From assembly GCF_041260155.1 (NCBI RefSeq), contig NC_091928.1, positions 44,618,637 to 44,682,636 on the forward strand: a stretch of 64,000 nt of DNA, in the 5' to 3' direction. The stretch comes from Ptychodera flava (lineage: Eukaryota; Hemichordata; Enteropneusta; Ptychoderidae). Shown piece by piece: positions 13,241-27,300 of this stretch. Every line of letters begins with the position of its first letter. The first letter of the stretch is position 1. The notes under the pieces were generated by a model. It was not told the origin of the DNA. It searched no databases and was given only the letters and a program-made list of their open reading frames with translations. Made by a program: the position numbers and the translations under genes.

Positions 13241-13402
13241 CATATTTTTGGCACTGACATGTTCATTTGAACAAATTCACATCTCCACCCCTAGGTGCAC
13301 CTGTACACCAAATACTAAGACAGTAGGTGATACGGTTTAGGAGTTTTTGATGTGGACGGACATACATACATACATACATACGTACATACATACATACAGA
13401 CG
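13240..13402. repeat. Satellite-terminal segment with (ACAT)n tract
   Basis: The array ends in a unique-looking segment (gcactgacatgttcatttga) and then a (CATA)n tract at 13361-13399. The same segment plus a shorter CATA tract recurs at 15050-15235, so it is the shared terminus of a dispersed repeat family. Confidence 0.75.
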
Positions 13403-13591
13403 ACATTTTTCCACCTTATACGAATACCTCCCATTTGCATATATACATATGCATTATATGGGAGCTAATAATAATAATATAGTGGTTTTATATTGCGCAT
13501 AATCGTAAACGGAGTTCCAGGCGCAGAATAAAACTGGACAACTACCAAAAATATGTCTTCAGGGCATGTCGGAATACACAGGCTGAGCTAA

Positions 13592-13794
13592 GGGGTGGAC
13601 CATTTGATATCCTGGGGTCTGGAAGATTGATGAGGCAGCATTACTTTTTTTACTTGATTCACTGTGCATTTTGACCACTCTCCCACCGTTTTTTGTCAAC
13701 CCTCCAACGGCTGATTTTTTCAATGGCATTTGCTGGGAATCATTTTACCCCGGAGAATTTTCCAGGTCTCCGTCGAATATTAAACGGTCCACCC
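13592..13794. mobile_element. MITE, 203 bp, TAA target-site duplication
   Basis: The left end is ggggtggaccatttgata and the right end reads tattaaacggtccaccc, which is its near inverse. TAA flanks both sides (13589-13591 and 13795-13797). There is no coding capacity. A TAA duplication with G-starting ends fits PIF/Harbinger-type MITEs. Confidence 0.75.
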
Positions 13795-13950
13795 TAAGCC
13801 ATGGCAGAATGACCTGTGACCATGCCAAATAGGCCTACACTATCAATTTGATGTTATGATTTTTTGTGTAAGACGGCGGCCGCTTTTCGGTACGCATTAG
13901 AAAAGAGGGCTCTAATGCACACCATAGGGCGGCCGTCGTGTAGGATCGTC

Positions 13951-14400
13951 TTTATTTTAGGCCTGGGGGAGTCGGTGGTATTTCATCTGCAACTCTGAAC
14001 TTTCGAGTTAGCCCCCCTGCCAATCATGATCACTTTGAGTAGCCTCCCCTCCCTAACACAGAAGACTGACTGACTATAAAAAAATCATACAGAGAACACT
14101 GCATGTCATCAGAGCACTGGATACATATCTGTACATCAGCCGCTGTCAAAGCAATTGAACCTCTTTCTAATACAGACCTGTACCACAGGGTTTAATCAGG
14201 GTCTGTCGCAGCAGCAATCCATTTTACTTTATAGATATTTAGCTTTCCCATTTTTTTTTTTGGGGGGGGGGGGTCACTCAATTTTCTGTAGCAGAGAGGG
14301 GTTACTCAAACACGTCATGGTTGGTAGGGAGGTACTCAAAATTTTGAAGTTTCTAAAGCAATTCCTCAACACCCCCCGGCCGTAAGTAGTGATGGCTCCC
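13951..14400. mobile_element. Short TIR element related to the one at 483-1823
   Basis: The left arm (ggcctggggg... with actttgagtagcctcccc) and the right arm (ttactcaaac...ccccccggccg) are inverted versions of the same 'tactcaaa / ggcaggg' sequence. A poly-G run of about 13 lies at the inner edge of the right arm. There is no ORF. Confidence 0.55.
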
Positions 14401-15049
14401 TAAATAAATGTTCACACCGACATAAATCTTAACTGAAACGTAACATCCCGCCATTAAGTGTCATTTCAAGTGCAGCCATTATTTCAGTTGTACATACTTC
14501 TTAGTCAAATCTTTTCCAAGAATAATGCATTTCCTGTGACAGTTTCTGTTTTATGCGCTTTTAATTTACTGTAAATTCCAATGGTACAGAATAAAATACC
14601 GCAATTATACGGTGTCGCTCAAATTTGATCAGAATTGGTACACCCAAAATCAACAATAAGTCTTGTTTCTATCTGTTCAGTGCAGGAAAATTCTACGTTG
14701 ATATTATGACAATGATTTCTGCACAACAAGAAAACACAACAAGAAATATTTAAACCAGAAAAACAATAATGACAAAAGTAAATAAGGTCTGAAACTTTAG
14801 GTACAGGAGGTCAACTTTAGCAACATGCATAGCAGAGAATCTTTCAACCATGGATGTACAAAAATAGACATCCACAGTCACAGTTCATAAACAATAACAG
14901 GAAATTACTTATAAGCTGTTTCTGTTACTGCCACCACTCCCACACATAATAGGTACCCTGCATACAAATAGGTTAAAGGTCAAAAACCTCTTACTCAGAT
15001 GTGTGGGCTGTTTCAGCTGCCACCACTCCTGCACATTTGATGGATTTCC

Positions 15050-15235
15050 CCCTTTTCTTACCTCATTTGCATATTTTTGACACTGACATGTTCATTTGAA
15101 CAACGTCACATCTCAACCCCTGCATGTACCTGTACACCAAATACTGAGATGGTAGCTTTGGCGATATGGGAGCCTTTGCGTGTGACGGACATACATCTGC
15201 ACCCACATACCCACATACATACATACAGACGCCAT
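15050..15235. repeat. Second copy of the satellite-terminal segment
   Basis: Shares catttgcatatttttg, cactgacatgttcatttgaa and caccaaatactgag-type blocks with 13210-13330 and ends in a broken (ACAT)n tract. Confidence 0.75.
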
Positions 15236-15239
15236 CGAC

Positions 15240-18200
15240 TCACCATATAACTCTTGTTGGTATTTATATCAATACCAAATATGAGCTAAAAATGAAACAT
15301 TCATCATGATACAAAAGAAGGTAAAGTAATGGAATCTACAATCTAAGCATGTACTTTTTAAATTACCTGTATCTCTCCTCATATGAGTATAAACGTATAG
15401 TATAGCTTACTCACGTCACATATAAGGGATAGGTTTTGGTTAACTCAAATTTACCATGTTGCAATCGGTCGATCAATAATTTGCATATTTCAGAGACTTG
15501 CTTAATTAGGTCCATATAACCCTAAGGGCCTGACAAAAGAGATGAAACAAGCCATTTTTATGATTAAACAAGTAGTGAAAGACATTTAGTATTTTAACAT
15601 CAGCAGAAAGACAATGGATTCTATGATGACATACCCAAGTCACAGCTTGGTTTATATAGGTGTTGCTTGATCAAATATCAGAAACGAAACTTTGAAATCA
15701 ATTCTCTTGAAAACCAGCATGCCCAGTAGTTTTGCATTTCTTCTTCTCATGCAGATTTCCCCCAATTTTCATATCTTTACATGGGTAAAAGTACCAAAGA
15801 TGTTGGACTGATGGTTTTCCTTTGGTTTTACAATTATCAGTAATAGTGTAACGCATTGGTTACCAGAGAATTTCTGGTGGCTTTAGATAGACACATCATG
15901 GGTTCCATGCACACAATATGTAAATACCAAATGCCCAATCAGCAAGGTCAAGTATAATCAGCTGTAAAGCAGACTTATTCATGTTTATGCAATCAAAGTA
16001 AGATGAGTGAAATTTTGGTTTGATTGTCATAACATTGATCGATAAAGCATCATACCACACTAGTAAATCATTTGGACATACTGAGAATGGTGAAGTGCTG
16101 CACTGTTCTGTCCAAGCTTCTGAACAAAGTATACAATGATTGCGATGTTAAAAGGGGATAATGTGAGTAAATAAGGAAATCTAGGATAAATCATTACAAG
16201 ACTTGCATGTTTGTAAAACGTTTAATTTCTTTCACAAGGATATACATTGCTAGTTTTCAGCCAATGAGATAAACAGAAGTACAAAGACTGTCCAAAATAT
16301 AGAACTCAATATGAGGGGAGGTGGCACCACCAACAATGCTGCTGACTTTCGATCAAGGACAGCGGTGATGCCAAGTAAAATCTGCTAAACATGAAAACCT
16401 TTAATTTATATCTGTGATCCTGTGATCATCTCATAAAAAGTAGTGAGAAGGTAAGAAAGTGACAGGCTCCCTTTTAACGTCAAATAACAAAAGGCACATG
16501 ATGAACACATTCTCGAAAATTTCCAAAACTTTGGACAATTTACATCTCATTTTAAACTTTAACAGCATCTTGCTCATATTCTAAAAAAACAAACCAAAAA
16601 ATAAAAAAGTTCTTCTCATAAATGCTTTACAACTGTAGAGGCATGAAGCACTAGTTTACGGAACTGACAGTACACTAAAAAAGTCTAGACTTTTTTAATC
16701 AAAATATTTCATGACCATGAAACATACTTTTGTGTTAACTGAGCCAGTCAATTGTTTCACTGTATAGGGAATGTGGGTAGATGTTCACAAATTTTTTGCA
16801 TTTGTGTAATTGAGCCAAAGACGGAATTGCAAGACTGTAGATGGCACAGCAATTCGTACAGATTGTTTCAAAACAAATTCTAATCTGAGAGATGTCAGAA
16901 TATTTATGTACGAAAATGTCAGTTACGAATTTGTGAAACTTTTGCTTTCAGTGGACTTGAATTGATTAGGTTGACATACTACTACTCATTCAAACATTGA
17001 AGGGATGGGGTCCTCGAAACTGTGCTCAAATGTCTGTGGGATCATACATCCAATTTAAATCTTGCAACTATGTTGATCTGATGTATCTAGATATCTTGCA
17101 TGAAATACATTGTTTGTACATAAGAAAGTTGCACATTGCAGTTCCGAAAACCCCCTTCCTTTATAACAATTTCTGGTACATGCAAGTGCCATGTTCAATA
17201 TTATTCCTTTATATGAAATAAATCTTTTAAACAACAATCAACAGAAATCACGAACAAGTCACACAGTGATACAAAACATGATCGCAAATCAGCATGTCAT
17301 GCAAATATTGTACATTTCCACATCCTTTGAAAAACGTATGTAAACAATACAGAGCAACTGCCATTGGAAACACTGTGAAAGAAAAACTTTCCTTGATTTG
17401 TGCCACAAATTTGATGCACGTATCTTTAAAAGTTATGAAATTCTGCAGACCATACAAAGGGCTTAACACAACTTGTCAACATCAAATCTATGAGAAAAAC
17501 AGCTGTAACTGTGCGTCTAATATATTCCAGTTAGTATCCTTGGAACATCGCTATTTTTTGCAATGATCACCTTCCATCAGTTCACTTTAAAAGGAATAAA
17601 AAGTTGGCAGGCAAGTCCCTAAAAACCATGATACTAGAATTTGCATCACAAAACCCCCCTTCATCTCTTTACATAAAATCATAACAGAATACTTGTACAG
17701 GGCTCAGAAATAACATTAAAGTACTTGCATCTGAATAATACAGCCCAGATATAGCTTAGAATCAGCCACTATGTTGTAAACAATATTAAGGATTTGACTA
17801 AGGAATTCAATGCTACGACAACAAATGGACTATTGATATGAGAAAAGTTTAAACGGACAAACATAATCAATATGCTCTGCACTGCTGGTACCTCTCTGTT
17901 AGATATGAACAGAATATCCTTATAGTACAACACATATAACCATGATGTTTTCATAATGAGCTAAAGATTTTCCTTGTAAGTGGAATTTGGGATAGGGATG
18001 TGAAAGAGGACTACTCCGGAGATCCAGTACCATTTGATGCTATCTGTTGTTTGGGTTGTGATGGCGGTGATGTTGACCTGCAAAGCAAGGATGTTTGTAC
18101 ACTTTGTTAACATTCTGTGATCTCCCTTCAGGACAATGGAATAGGTGGGTTGATATTCTGAACTGGGCATCTATGAAGCATTCATTGAGCAGGAGCTGTG

Positions 18201-18880
18201 CAAATGACATCAGTATATCTTTGATTATATCTTTGATGTTCTATCCATGCAAAGGCTCATAAATGTACCTTGTGGCGACTGTTGTTCTAAGCCAGGAATA
18301 ATTGTACAAACTACCAAAAGTAAATGATGAAATTTCAGGAAGCTGAAAATGCTTTCACTTCTTTATTAGAGTTTGTACTATCAGATCAGCCTGATTTCAC
18401 AGTTTTAGAACACAAAAGATACACTGTTGCATTCTTCTGACACACAAGAAGACATGTGCAAAGTACTATTTGCATGACGTATTATCACATTACTTATGGG
18501 ATGAAGTTACACTGAGCATGAATGGTAAACATCATATGAACAAAGGAGGCTCATGGATGAACATTTCCAGATTTTGCCACATTTTGCCAATATTATAATT
18601 TTTTTTCGTATTTCTCAAAAATTTGGATCAAAACTGTGGCCAACTAAAAGTTACTTCTATTTGGTCTGTAATTGGTAAACTGTTGCACAAGCAATTCAGT
18701 GGGAAATATTACAGCATTCAAAGAGTAAAAGGACCAGTAACCCTAACGCTGGATGATTTCTTTCATTATTTTTATTTAGTATGTTGATTGAAAGTTCTTA
18801 TTCTACTTTCCTAAGATAAAACATCCACTGTCTGTCTAGCTTGTCAACATGGCACATACACAGCTGTAAAATGCACTGTT
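15240..18880. other. Intergenic, no gene seen
   Basis: No supported exon, RNA gene or clear repeat. Open frames of 60-90 codons at 16997-17566 overlap on both strands and lack motifs. Confidence 0.45.
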
Positions 18881-18881
18881 A

Positions 18882-18912
<31 letters not shown>

Positions 18913-20422
18913 GAAATGTTTCTGGTCAGCGCGCGCGTCACTTGAACAACAGCGCGTCACCCTTTTTTTTCCTGGTTTGTGGCTGGCGGCGGCGGCAAAC
19001 TACGTACTGATTACTATGACACCAAACCAAAATGGCTGAAGAAAAAGAGAAAATTCTTTGGGGCACATGATCAGTGACTGCATGAACAGTTTAAATGTTA
19101 CTATATTGATAAAACTATAAAACTCAGTGTTCTCCCCAGGCCATAGCGCTCCCGCTACGCTTTCGCCTCTCCCCGCTACGCTTTAAAATATTCCCGCCAT
19201 CCTTTAGTTCACACGCTCTGCGTAGCTACCAGCTGATGCATGCATTGTCAATGTCTACACATTAGCGCTCACTGCAACTTTCAACCTGGTGAAAGAGTGG
19301 AAGGTGTGAAGTATGGTATGCATCAGATAAGTTGTCCGGAAGTGTTGAGAGGAACGTTAAAACAATAGAAGAATCGGCTGGGTTGTTCACAAATTTTCAT
19401 TCCAGAACGACTATTACGACCAACAAAGACCTTAATACTCAGTATACATTGCGGACAAGTGTTCACAGAGGTAGGCGGTGTAGCACTAGTAGGGCCTTTG
19501 ATCATATTCCCAAGCTTTGATCAACGAAATGGACCGCAAAAGAAATAAGAGTTGACTGGTGAGGTTGATTATGATTGTACAACGATGAGTTTTGTCTGAG
19601 TACCATCACGATCGCGATCACATTGCATACATTTCAATATGGCGGCGGCCATGTTGGTGGACGGGTTTATAACGTGTTGACATTGATCCTGGCGTCGCGT
19701 GTGGTTCCACTCTGACACGTTCTCTGAAAGATTTTACACCTGATTTTCGAGGGATTCTAGTCGTACTTAGTTCGTGCCTTGTGATCATCTTGGTGGTATT
19801 TTTAAAATTAAGAATCGAACGATGATGTTCAGTGGCAGTAGAAGTTAAGAGGGGGCGCTGGTTGAAATCTATGCCCGTGATGAAAAATTATTCGCGGTGT
19901 TTACAAGTCGTTCAAAAATGATATAAAACTCAATTACATTTGAATTGTGTAAAGCTTAAACTTGTGAATTTTCCTCTTTGTTGGCAAGTTTTGACAATTT
20001 ATTAGCAATATATGTATTAATGAAACTCCAATCAGACGAACCATTTCTTGCTCTCAAAGTTTCAATCAGAATCTTCTGTTTTATTTGCAATTGTAATTAC
20101 AATACTGTGATGATTTATTTAAGTGTAATAAAGAGTTTGCATGATGTTCAAACTGCACACTTGTGTGTTACCATTGCATTTTGTTGTGAGTGTACATGTA
20201 TGTGTGGATGCATGTGCAAGTTAAGCTTACATCCATATGCAAATATAAATTAATAATATGCAAATGATTATGCAAATTAGCCGCTACGCTTTGGCGCTTT
20301 AACTGACCCTCCTCCCTCCCTTGAGGGAAAAAAAAAAAAAAAAAAAAAAAAAAAGAATCTGCGTCGCCGCACCATGTTTTTAAGAAAGGCCTGACCAGAA
20401 ACATTTCTTTTTTTTTTGGCCT
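18881..20422. mobile_element. TIR element with homopolymer ends, about 1.5 kb
   Basis: The left end is ggcc extending into about 30 C, then gaaatgtttctggtcag. The right end, read inward on the minus strand, is ggcc, about 10 A, then gaaatgtttctggtcag. TTA flanks both sides. Inside are repeated cgctacgctt motifs near 19150-19185 and 20281, a long A tract at about 20330-20354, and a CpG-richer block near 19630-19720. There is no recognisable transposase. The homopolymers may be length-variable or assembly-sensitive. Confidence 0.6.
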
Positions 20423-21033
20423 TATTGTCTCCATTTTAATTCTAGTCTGTACCAGTTCATACATGTGCAGGCCGAGTTGACAAGCTGAATAATGTGCATC
20501 TCAACATACTTTAGGGAGTAGAACATCAAATTACGGTTGACATTAAATACAAAACAGGTGAAAGAAATCAAGAGTTTAGAGTAGCTGGCTCTTTACAGGT
20601 ATTGAATCATGCAACATCTTGTATGTTCTGCACACCTTAGCAAACACAATGAAAAAAGCTTAAACACCCATGTGCTACATGGCATGCATAAATGCTTTCA
20701 ACACAAATTACGTGAAAATGAGTGTATTCATCACACACTGCTACAACTGTGCAAACTAAAAATTTGATCCTCTGCAGAAACCTTCTCATCAACTTCATGA
20801 TTAATCCGCTTTTTTTTCAAAAAAAGATTTGGTATTTCAGGATAAGATAGTGCTAGAGAGATTCTCATCATTCCAAAACATTTAACATTCTTACAGTCAT
20901 TATAAGGTATGGCTTTATTTAAGAAACGTTAAACATATAACTATTTTTTTTAAGGCAAAATTAACCTGAATAAGTAGAAAATGTAGTAAGCTACCAGTAA
21001 ACAAGTCAACGAGATGGCTGGGTTTAATCCATC

Positions 21034-21039
21034 TTTATT
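21034..21039 (-). promoter_or_regulatory. Candidate polyadenylation signal of the minus-strand SR gene
   Basis: AATAAA on the minus strand, about 335 nt downstream of the stop codon at 21374. It is a plausible end of the 3' UTR. Another AATAAA lies near 20930. From here down to 20423 I see nothing else. Confidence 0.4.
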
Positions 21040-21099
21040 CAAGACATTCAAATATAAAATGGTAAAACATATACAGGAAAAGTATTTTCATGAAGTAAT

Positions 21100-21213
21100 A
21101 ATCTTTTCACCTATGGGAAAAAGTAACAATCTCTTCACTTATGGGAAAAAGTAAAAATCTTTTCACTTATGTGAAAAAGTGACTATCTGTTCACTTATGG
21201 GGAAAAAGTGACT
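21100..21213. repeat. 28-bp tandem repeat, four units, in the SR gene 3' UTR
   Basis: Units built on cttttcacttatgggaaaaa start at 21103, 21131, 21159 and 21187, an exact 28-bp period with a few substitutions. On the transcribed strand this is pyrimidine-rich (ttttccc, aagtgaa). The array falls between the stop codon and the candidate poly(A) signal. Confidence 0.8.
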
Positions 21214-21373
21214 AACTGCCTGCACGTAGGCAAACTGGTTGGTTTGGATTCATATACACCTGTAGTGTCAAGCACAGTGGATGGTCTGACAAGAAACTAG
21301 CAATGTGTGACAGAATACACTCAGTTCCTACACTTTTATAGACCTGTATTTTAATGAAGTGATGTGGTTGTTA

Positions 21374-24300
21374 TCAGGCTGAGTCTATTATAAGAGCAGA
21401 CTTTTCGATTTCAGCAAACCTTCTCTGCGGACTGCTAGCATCTCTCACTGGTGAACCAGACTCGCTCCTGAAATAAAAATCAACAGCATTTTTAGTGTTT
21501 GTCATATTGTTCTGAAATTTTTGGTTATAAACTACCTGACCAACTACACACAAAGAATGTTTGTTTAAAAGAAGTTTAATTCAAGCAATTTTCTCCAATT
21601 TTCAAGGAGCTTGAAAAGTGCCCATAAAACACATTCAGGCAAAAATTGCACATAGACATCTGGCAGAATTCTACAAACTGTCAAGGTCCATGAATGTTGT
21701 AATTACAAAGCCCAATACAGTGGAGAATTTATTGAAAGAAAACATTTATGATTGCAAGTAGGACAAATATCACTGATTATTAGGTTTTGAGTCTGGAACA
21801 AAATTATATTGCAGCCTAAAAACGTCATCACTAGAAAAAATATTGCATATTTCGGGATTTTTGAAAGGAAGCTAATAAAAGAACGTCAATCTGTTACTTT
21901 GCAAACAAAGACTGGAGTACACTTTATGTATGTTCAACCATGTACAATATTGACAATGTTCTTTGCACAACACCAAATTTCCAAGTGCACTGTGGCAGAT
22001 TCATCTTTGTTTTTATGTGATAATTTGTTGCTTGAAAAAGCAACTAATGCACACTAAAAATAAACTGCTTGAACAGATGTGCTACAGAAGACTATGAGCA
22101 TGGAGTTCATCTACATCCAAAATCATTCTAAATTGTAGTTCTCACCTTCTCTTTCGAGGACTCTTGCTTGAACTTCTTACTGATCGAGATCTGCTCCTGA
22201 AATTAACAAAGTAGGACATCAATAAGCTATTAACCTGATGTCGCCTTGATCTTTGTCTTGCCAAAGTTGAACTGACAGTTCCATGGAATCTGGCAGTCAT
22301 GCTGTAATATGGTGCTCACGACAGTGTAAATCATGTTTTGTAGAAAACTGTCATCAGCATCGTCATGGTCATGAAAATGTTTGAGAATGAGACTTTCGCA
22401 AACAAACAGGGATGCTTATAACATTGCACTTTGCTAAAGATATCTTGATTGCTGACTTCAGTTTGATACATGCAATGCATTTCAGCATGTGCAACAGTCA
22501 AGTGAAATAGCTTTTCTCTGTGCAATCACCAGAAAACAAAAGTACAAAGATACAGTTGCTCTATGGAAACAAAGCTTTACAGAGAAGAAAATGCATCTTA
22601 CCTTTTCTCTTGTACAGGGGAGCCACCACCATCTCTGGATGCTCGTGACCTTGAGCGTGACCTTGATTTGGATCGAGAGACACTCCTACAGAAAGATACA
22701 GGTGAACTAGTTGAACGATATTGTTTGCGATGTATTCATGTGTGCACTGATTACCCCATCATTGTTTGACCTCTATACAGACTGATACATTACAGTGGGT
22801 GACCTGTCATTCAATACACTACAGCCAACAGTGACAGCACAGGACAGCAAGGTGCTTGAAGGGGCCTCTTACTTCAAAATTTTATGTAGGTGTTTCACTG
22901 AAAACAGGACTAAATTTCACAGTGGTGCAGCCTATCAATAGCCATGTCTTGAAATATTTTCTGCTGATGTGCAGCTTGAATAAGCTCTTTCTCTGATTGG
23001 TCCAATTTCACTATTCACAGCCACTTAGGGAGTCTATTTGTATTGTTTTCATTATATTGGTCAGATTCAGCTACCCAATTGGGTCAGATCTTATTCAGCG
23101 CTGCACATTAGCCTAATATTTTATCATGATCAACACCCGCCATGTAGCAAAAGGACACCTTTTCAAAAATCTATTCATATGTTAATAACTGTACAAAATA
23201 CAACATTTTAACAACAAAATATCATGCATATTATGCTTTGTTATGTAATTTAATCATCATTGATTTTCCAAGAAGTGGAGAACACTGTGGTAGACCTTCA
23301 TATAAGTGAAGAATATGCAGTGTTTGTTAACTTTACCTGTCTCTACTGTAACTTTTACGGTGGCTTTGTTTCCTGCAGGTGAAAAAAACAAAGGTAAGTA
23401 TTGCAGTGACTCAACAAGTGAGGGCAGTAGGACATTTTGAGTAGACTGTAATAAACAGGAATTGTACGTTTCTCTATTGTGTGATCTTTTAACCCTCTGC
23501 TTTCAAAACTCTCTCTAAAATGTGCTATAATTGTGATTTTCATGGGAAGTGCGTTAGACACCAAACACTGCACCTACTGAAATGTGCAAAATAAATTGCT
23601 GTATAAATGAAAAGGTGAAGGTATGGTAACTATGGAAATAACATTTTTCTTCTTCTAATCTGATAGATACAGTAAGCAAGAAAAATATATCACTAGGAAA
23701 GAAGTTGCATACATAAACAAACAAACAAACAGGAATTAATAAACAAATGTTACATACAACATTAAATTGTAGTACTGTCTCTTTAAAAACTTTTGACTTG
23801 AACTATCTCAGGAAAGGGAGATCTGAAATAATGATAATTTATTCAGTATCTTAGGCCACCAGCCTTTCATACAATAAACATCGATTGAAATCAAATCAAT
23901 CGCAAAACAATGGAAATGTATCCTACCTTTCAGGAGATCGACTTCTGCTACGACTACGGCTACGGGTGCGGGAACGTCTGGACCGAGACCGTTGCGGCCC
24001 TCTAGAACGAGAACGAGATCGTGAACGGCTACATTCATGGGAGAGAGAAAACAAAAAGACCACATGTTACTTATATTCTATCCTAACACTACACATTTCA
24101 GTACCTGCCCTCTAGGTTTGCTCTTTTCTTCCATTTTTTTGCAAGCCAGTTGGTTATTTTTGACAGCAGATGTTGTGTCCAAATGATGCCTTTCCACCTT
24201 TTCCATATGTACTTTGGTTAGAGCTCATCATTATAGATTGGGTTGCGTGGGACTATGAAACCGGAAATGGCGGTGTACCAGTTACTGCTTTAAAAGAACG

Positions 24301-27300
24301 GATCTCTGCTTTATCTTGAGGAGCAATTCCATCACCATAGTGCCAATATTTCTCTTTCTAAATATATACATATAGCTTTTTATATATAATTTGTATATTG
24401 ATTTGTGTAATGATTTATGTTTTTAAAGTCGGAAAAATAAATATCAGAATAAATAGAGATATTTGTATGTAATTTGTATAATGATTTATGCAAGGCAATT
24501 TATCATGCAGCAAAATAAATATCAAGATAAATAACATGCTTGCAGTATTTTCTTTTTCAAACTTTAGAACCACTGAGAAGCTTGTAAATATAGTTTATTG
24601 GTATACTCAGAAAAGTGAATGACTGCACATATTCCAAAACAACTAACATTGCATAATTTGATAGCAAGGTATAATTCCAAGGCTTCCATTGTTTCTGTTT
24701 GTGAAGACTTTTGACCTGGAAAACAAACTTTTGTCTCATATCAGTTTGCAGCCTTCCTTGTATGCCAAAGAACTTCACAAAGGGCACTGTACATGTACTG
24801 AGAACCTATGAAGAATAGATTGACAGTTTCTGCATTTTATCTGACAAAAACTAAAACATTAGGGAAATTGTTGAAGGCTTGTAAATCTAAAGGCAATATG
24901 TTTTTACCTGTGTTAGATGTAAAGGCTAAAAAATCCATGACGTAAGCAAGCTTTAAAAGTGCACTTTGAAATATGTCAGAATGACAGGACAATGGAAGCC
25001 TTGAATATTATCGCTATCAGGATTGGATATCAACAATTGATTAGTTTTTCTGTAAAACACTGCCACTAAGATGAAAAGTCATCATCTTTTCACATTTACA
25101 ATGGTATGTCTGATATCACAAATTGCACACTTGTGCAAACACATATCATGACCAAAACCACTGCTGACTATCACAATTGTAGGTACAGATTTGACATAAA
25201 ACTGTGGGATTAATAAACAAGTTCTCTGATCTTGAGCAACATGAGTTTTAAAACTGACGACAACAAATGCGTAAAACTTGTGGTGTATCAAAACATACCA
25301 TTATGAATGAGATATGATTGAGCTTATGTTCCAACACAAGTTATCAACATTCCCTCTCAAATATCTATATCCTACATACTATATATTCCTTGCGAGACAA
25401 TGGCAATAATATAGCTGAAATACAATAATGATGTGATATGCTTTTGATATTGAAAGACAAAAAGTGTCAAGATAATCAAGAATTTGGACAAATGGTACCA
25501 ATCACTGTATGTTTTTGGGGTAAATAACGCATTTAATATTTTTAAAATGTTCTTCACCGAAAATTTTTTAGCATACTTCTAAGCTGTTGCTGAAATTCGG
25601 GACCAGTAAAATTTGAATAAAATTTGAATCATCCCAAATTACAGGACACAATTTTGTCAGTACAGAATCAAATGCATATCACAACAGAGACTTCATCCAA
25701 ATATCAATATTGTGTTTTGAATGCATTACATTTCTACAAAGAACTATACAGGAGGTTATACCCCCAGGCAACAAAATAAAATAGGGATTTGGTGTGTGTG
25801 CGGTTTGACAGCAGAGTGAGATGCTATGGTGACTGAACAAAGGACAGGATCAATACACACTGTACAATGAGTGGTGTACATGTTGCATGTAAATGGACGT
25901 GTATGCTGTTGGGGTTATTTAATGAATGAGGTTAGTCGGTTGTCAAGCATGTGTACACGGTACCCTTCTCCATTTATGAATACGAAATGAAAATTATAAC
26001 ATCAACGGGTGTGATAAAACCAGAACAATAGGTACACGCTGACCATCACCGTGAATTGCCAACTACAAAATGATCTACTAAGTCTTTATCACTTATAAAA
26101 CTTTTGAGCTTTTTTCGTTGTTTGATGAAGAGTTTTTTCATCACAATGTAAAAATATAGCAGAGCAGAGCTGTGGCAGTTAGAAGTCTGCTGGTTGATGG
26201 TAGATTGACAATACATTACCAGTATATGTGACATGAGACATGGAAACACACAGGGTTGTCATACAGATAATGGAAGCCCTCCGGCATTATATTTCAGATG
26301 TCATAAAATGTATTCACAATCACCTTTACTCTGAAGCTCTGAACGATCTTCTTCCAAAGCAAATTTTGCTTTTGTTTGTAAAGAGACTCAAATAATGATC
26401 AATATACAGATTTGCAAAAGAACTACACAAATGTCACTTCTCCCATTTTCAATCAAGTAAATATCATTTACGAAACATGATAAGAATGAACCTTCACTTG
26501 CAAGATTTTGATATTGTGAAGTTCCTAAAGGTTAGGAGGCTTTTAACCAAGAATATACATCCTCTCAGCTTTCACAGTTTAGCCAAAAATGTTTTATTTT
26601 AGTTGAACCAATCTTCAACTTGTTGCTGAAAACTAAATATCCTGGCTATAATATAGTTCTTACAAAATTCCCTTCTGCTGAAATAGTCTGGGATTCCAGT
26701 AGTTGTTAGAACTGTCTGGTACCCACTTGGTGTGACTTTCATGGTACACAATGCTCAAATGGTGCAGTGATTGTGGAGGGTAGGATCAAATTGTAATGAC
26801 TTGTTAGTAACTAAATGTATCATGCTTGTACAAATATGGCTCTGTTTGCCGAGGTCACCACATAAAGATGCACATAGCATACAGTGCTTTCAGATACCTG
26901 CATTTTAACCTTAGTCCTGATGTAGAATTCACTCTCTCTTTCCCAATTCTTTTCAGAAATTGTACATGTAATCATAAACAGTGGGCCTGTGACAGGGTAT
27001 GCACAATATCAAGTTTCAATCTTTGTAACAGTAATTCAATGAGATCTATCCCCTCCCTGTATATGTAGATAGGGTTGATCTCAAATGCTTGTACAAATAT
27101 AAAATATAGTGAGGGATTCTGAATCAATACAAATAAGCAACCTTTATATAAACTTTCAAATTCCAGAATGGCTTGTTGAACAAGCACAATTTATTCCAAG
27201 GGAAATTGTTTATTACATCGAGGCTTTCACAACTGATGATATTACTCAATACTGCCATATTTGAAGTACCATATGGTAGTATAAAACCACATAATTTATA

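Noticed and set aside
12645..13340. 231-codon open reading frame on the plus strand
   Set aside because: It lies across a degenerate 146-148 bp tandem repeat and its translation repeats accordingly (RYQSYQI-type blocks). Composition is AT-driven (Ile, Asn, Lys) with no domain.
19320..19520. Opposed 60-codon frames inside the homopolymer-ended element, considered as a captured exon
   Set aside because: No motif and no splice borders. Overlapping frames on both strands suggest chance.
21100..21213. Regular short repeats considered as a CRISPR array
   Set aside because: Contiguous 28-bp units without spacers, in a eukaryotic 3' UTR.
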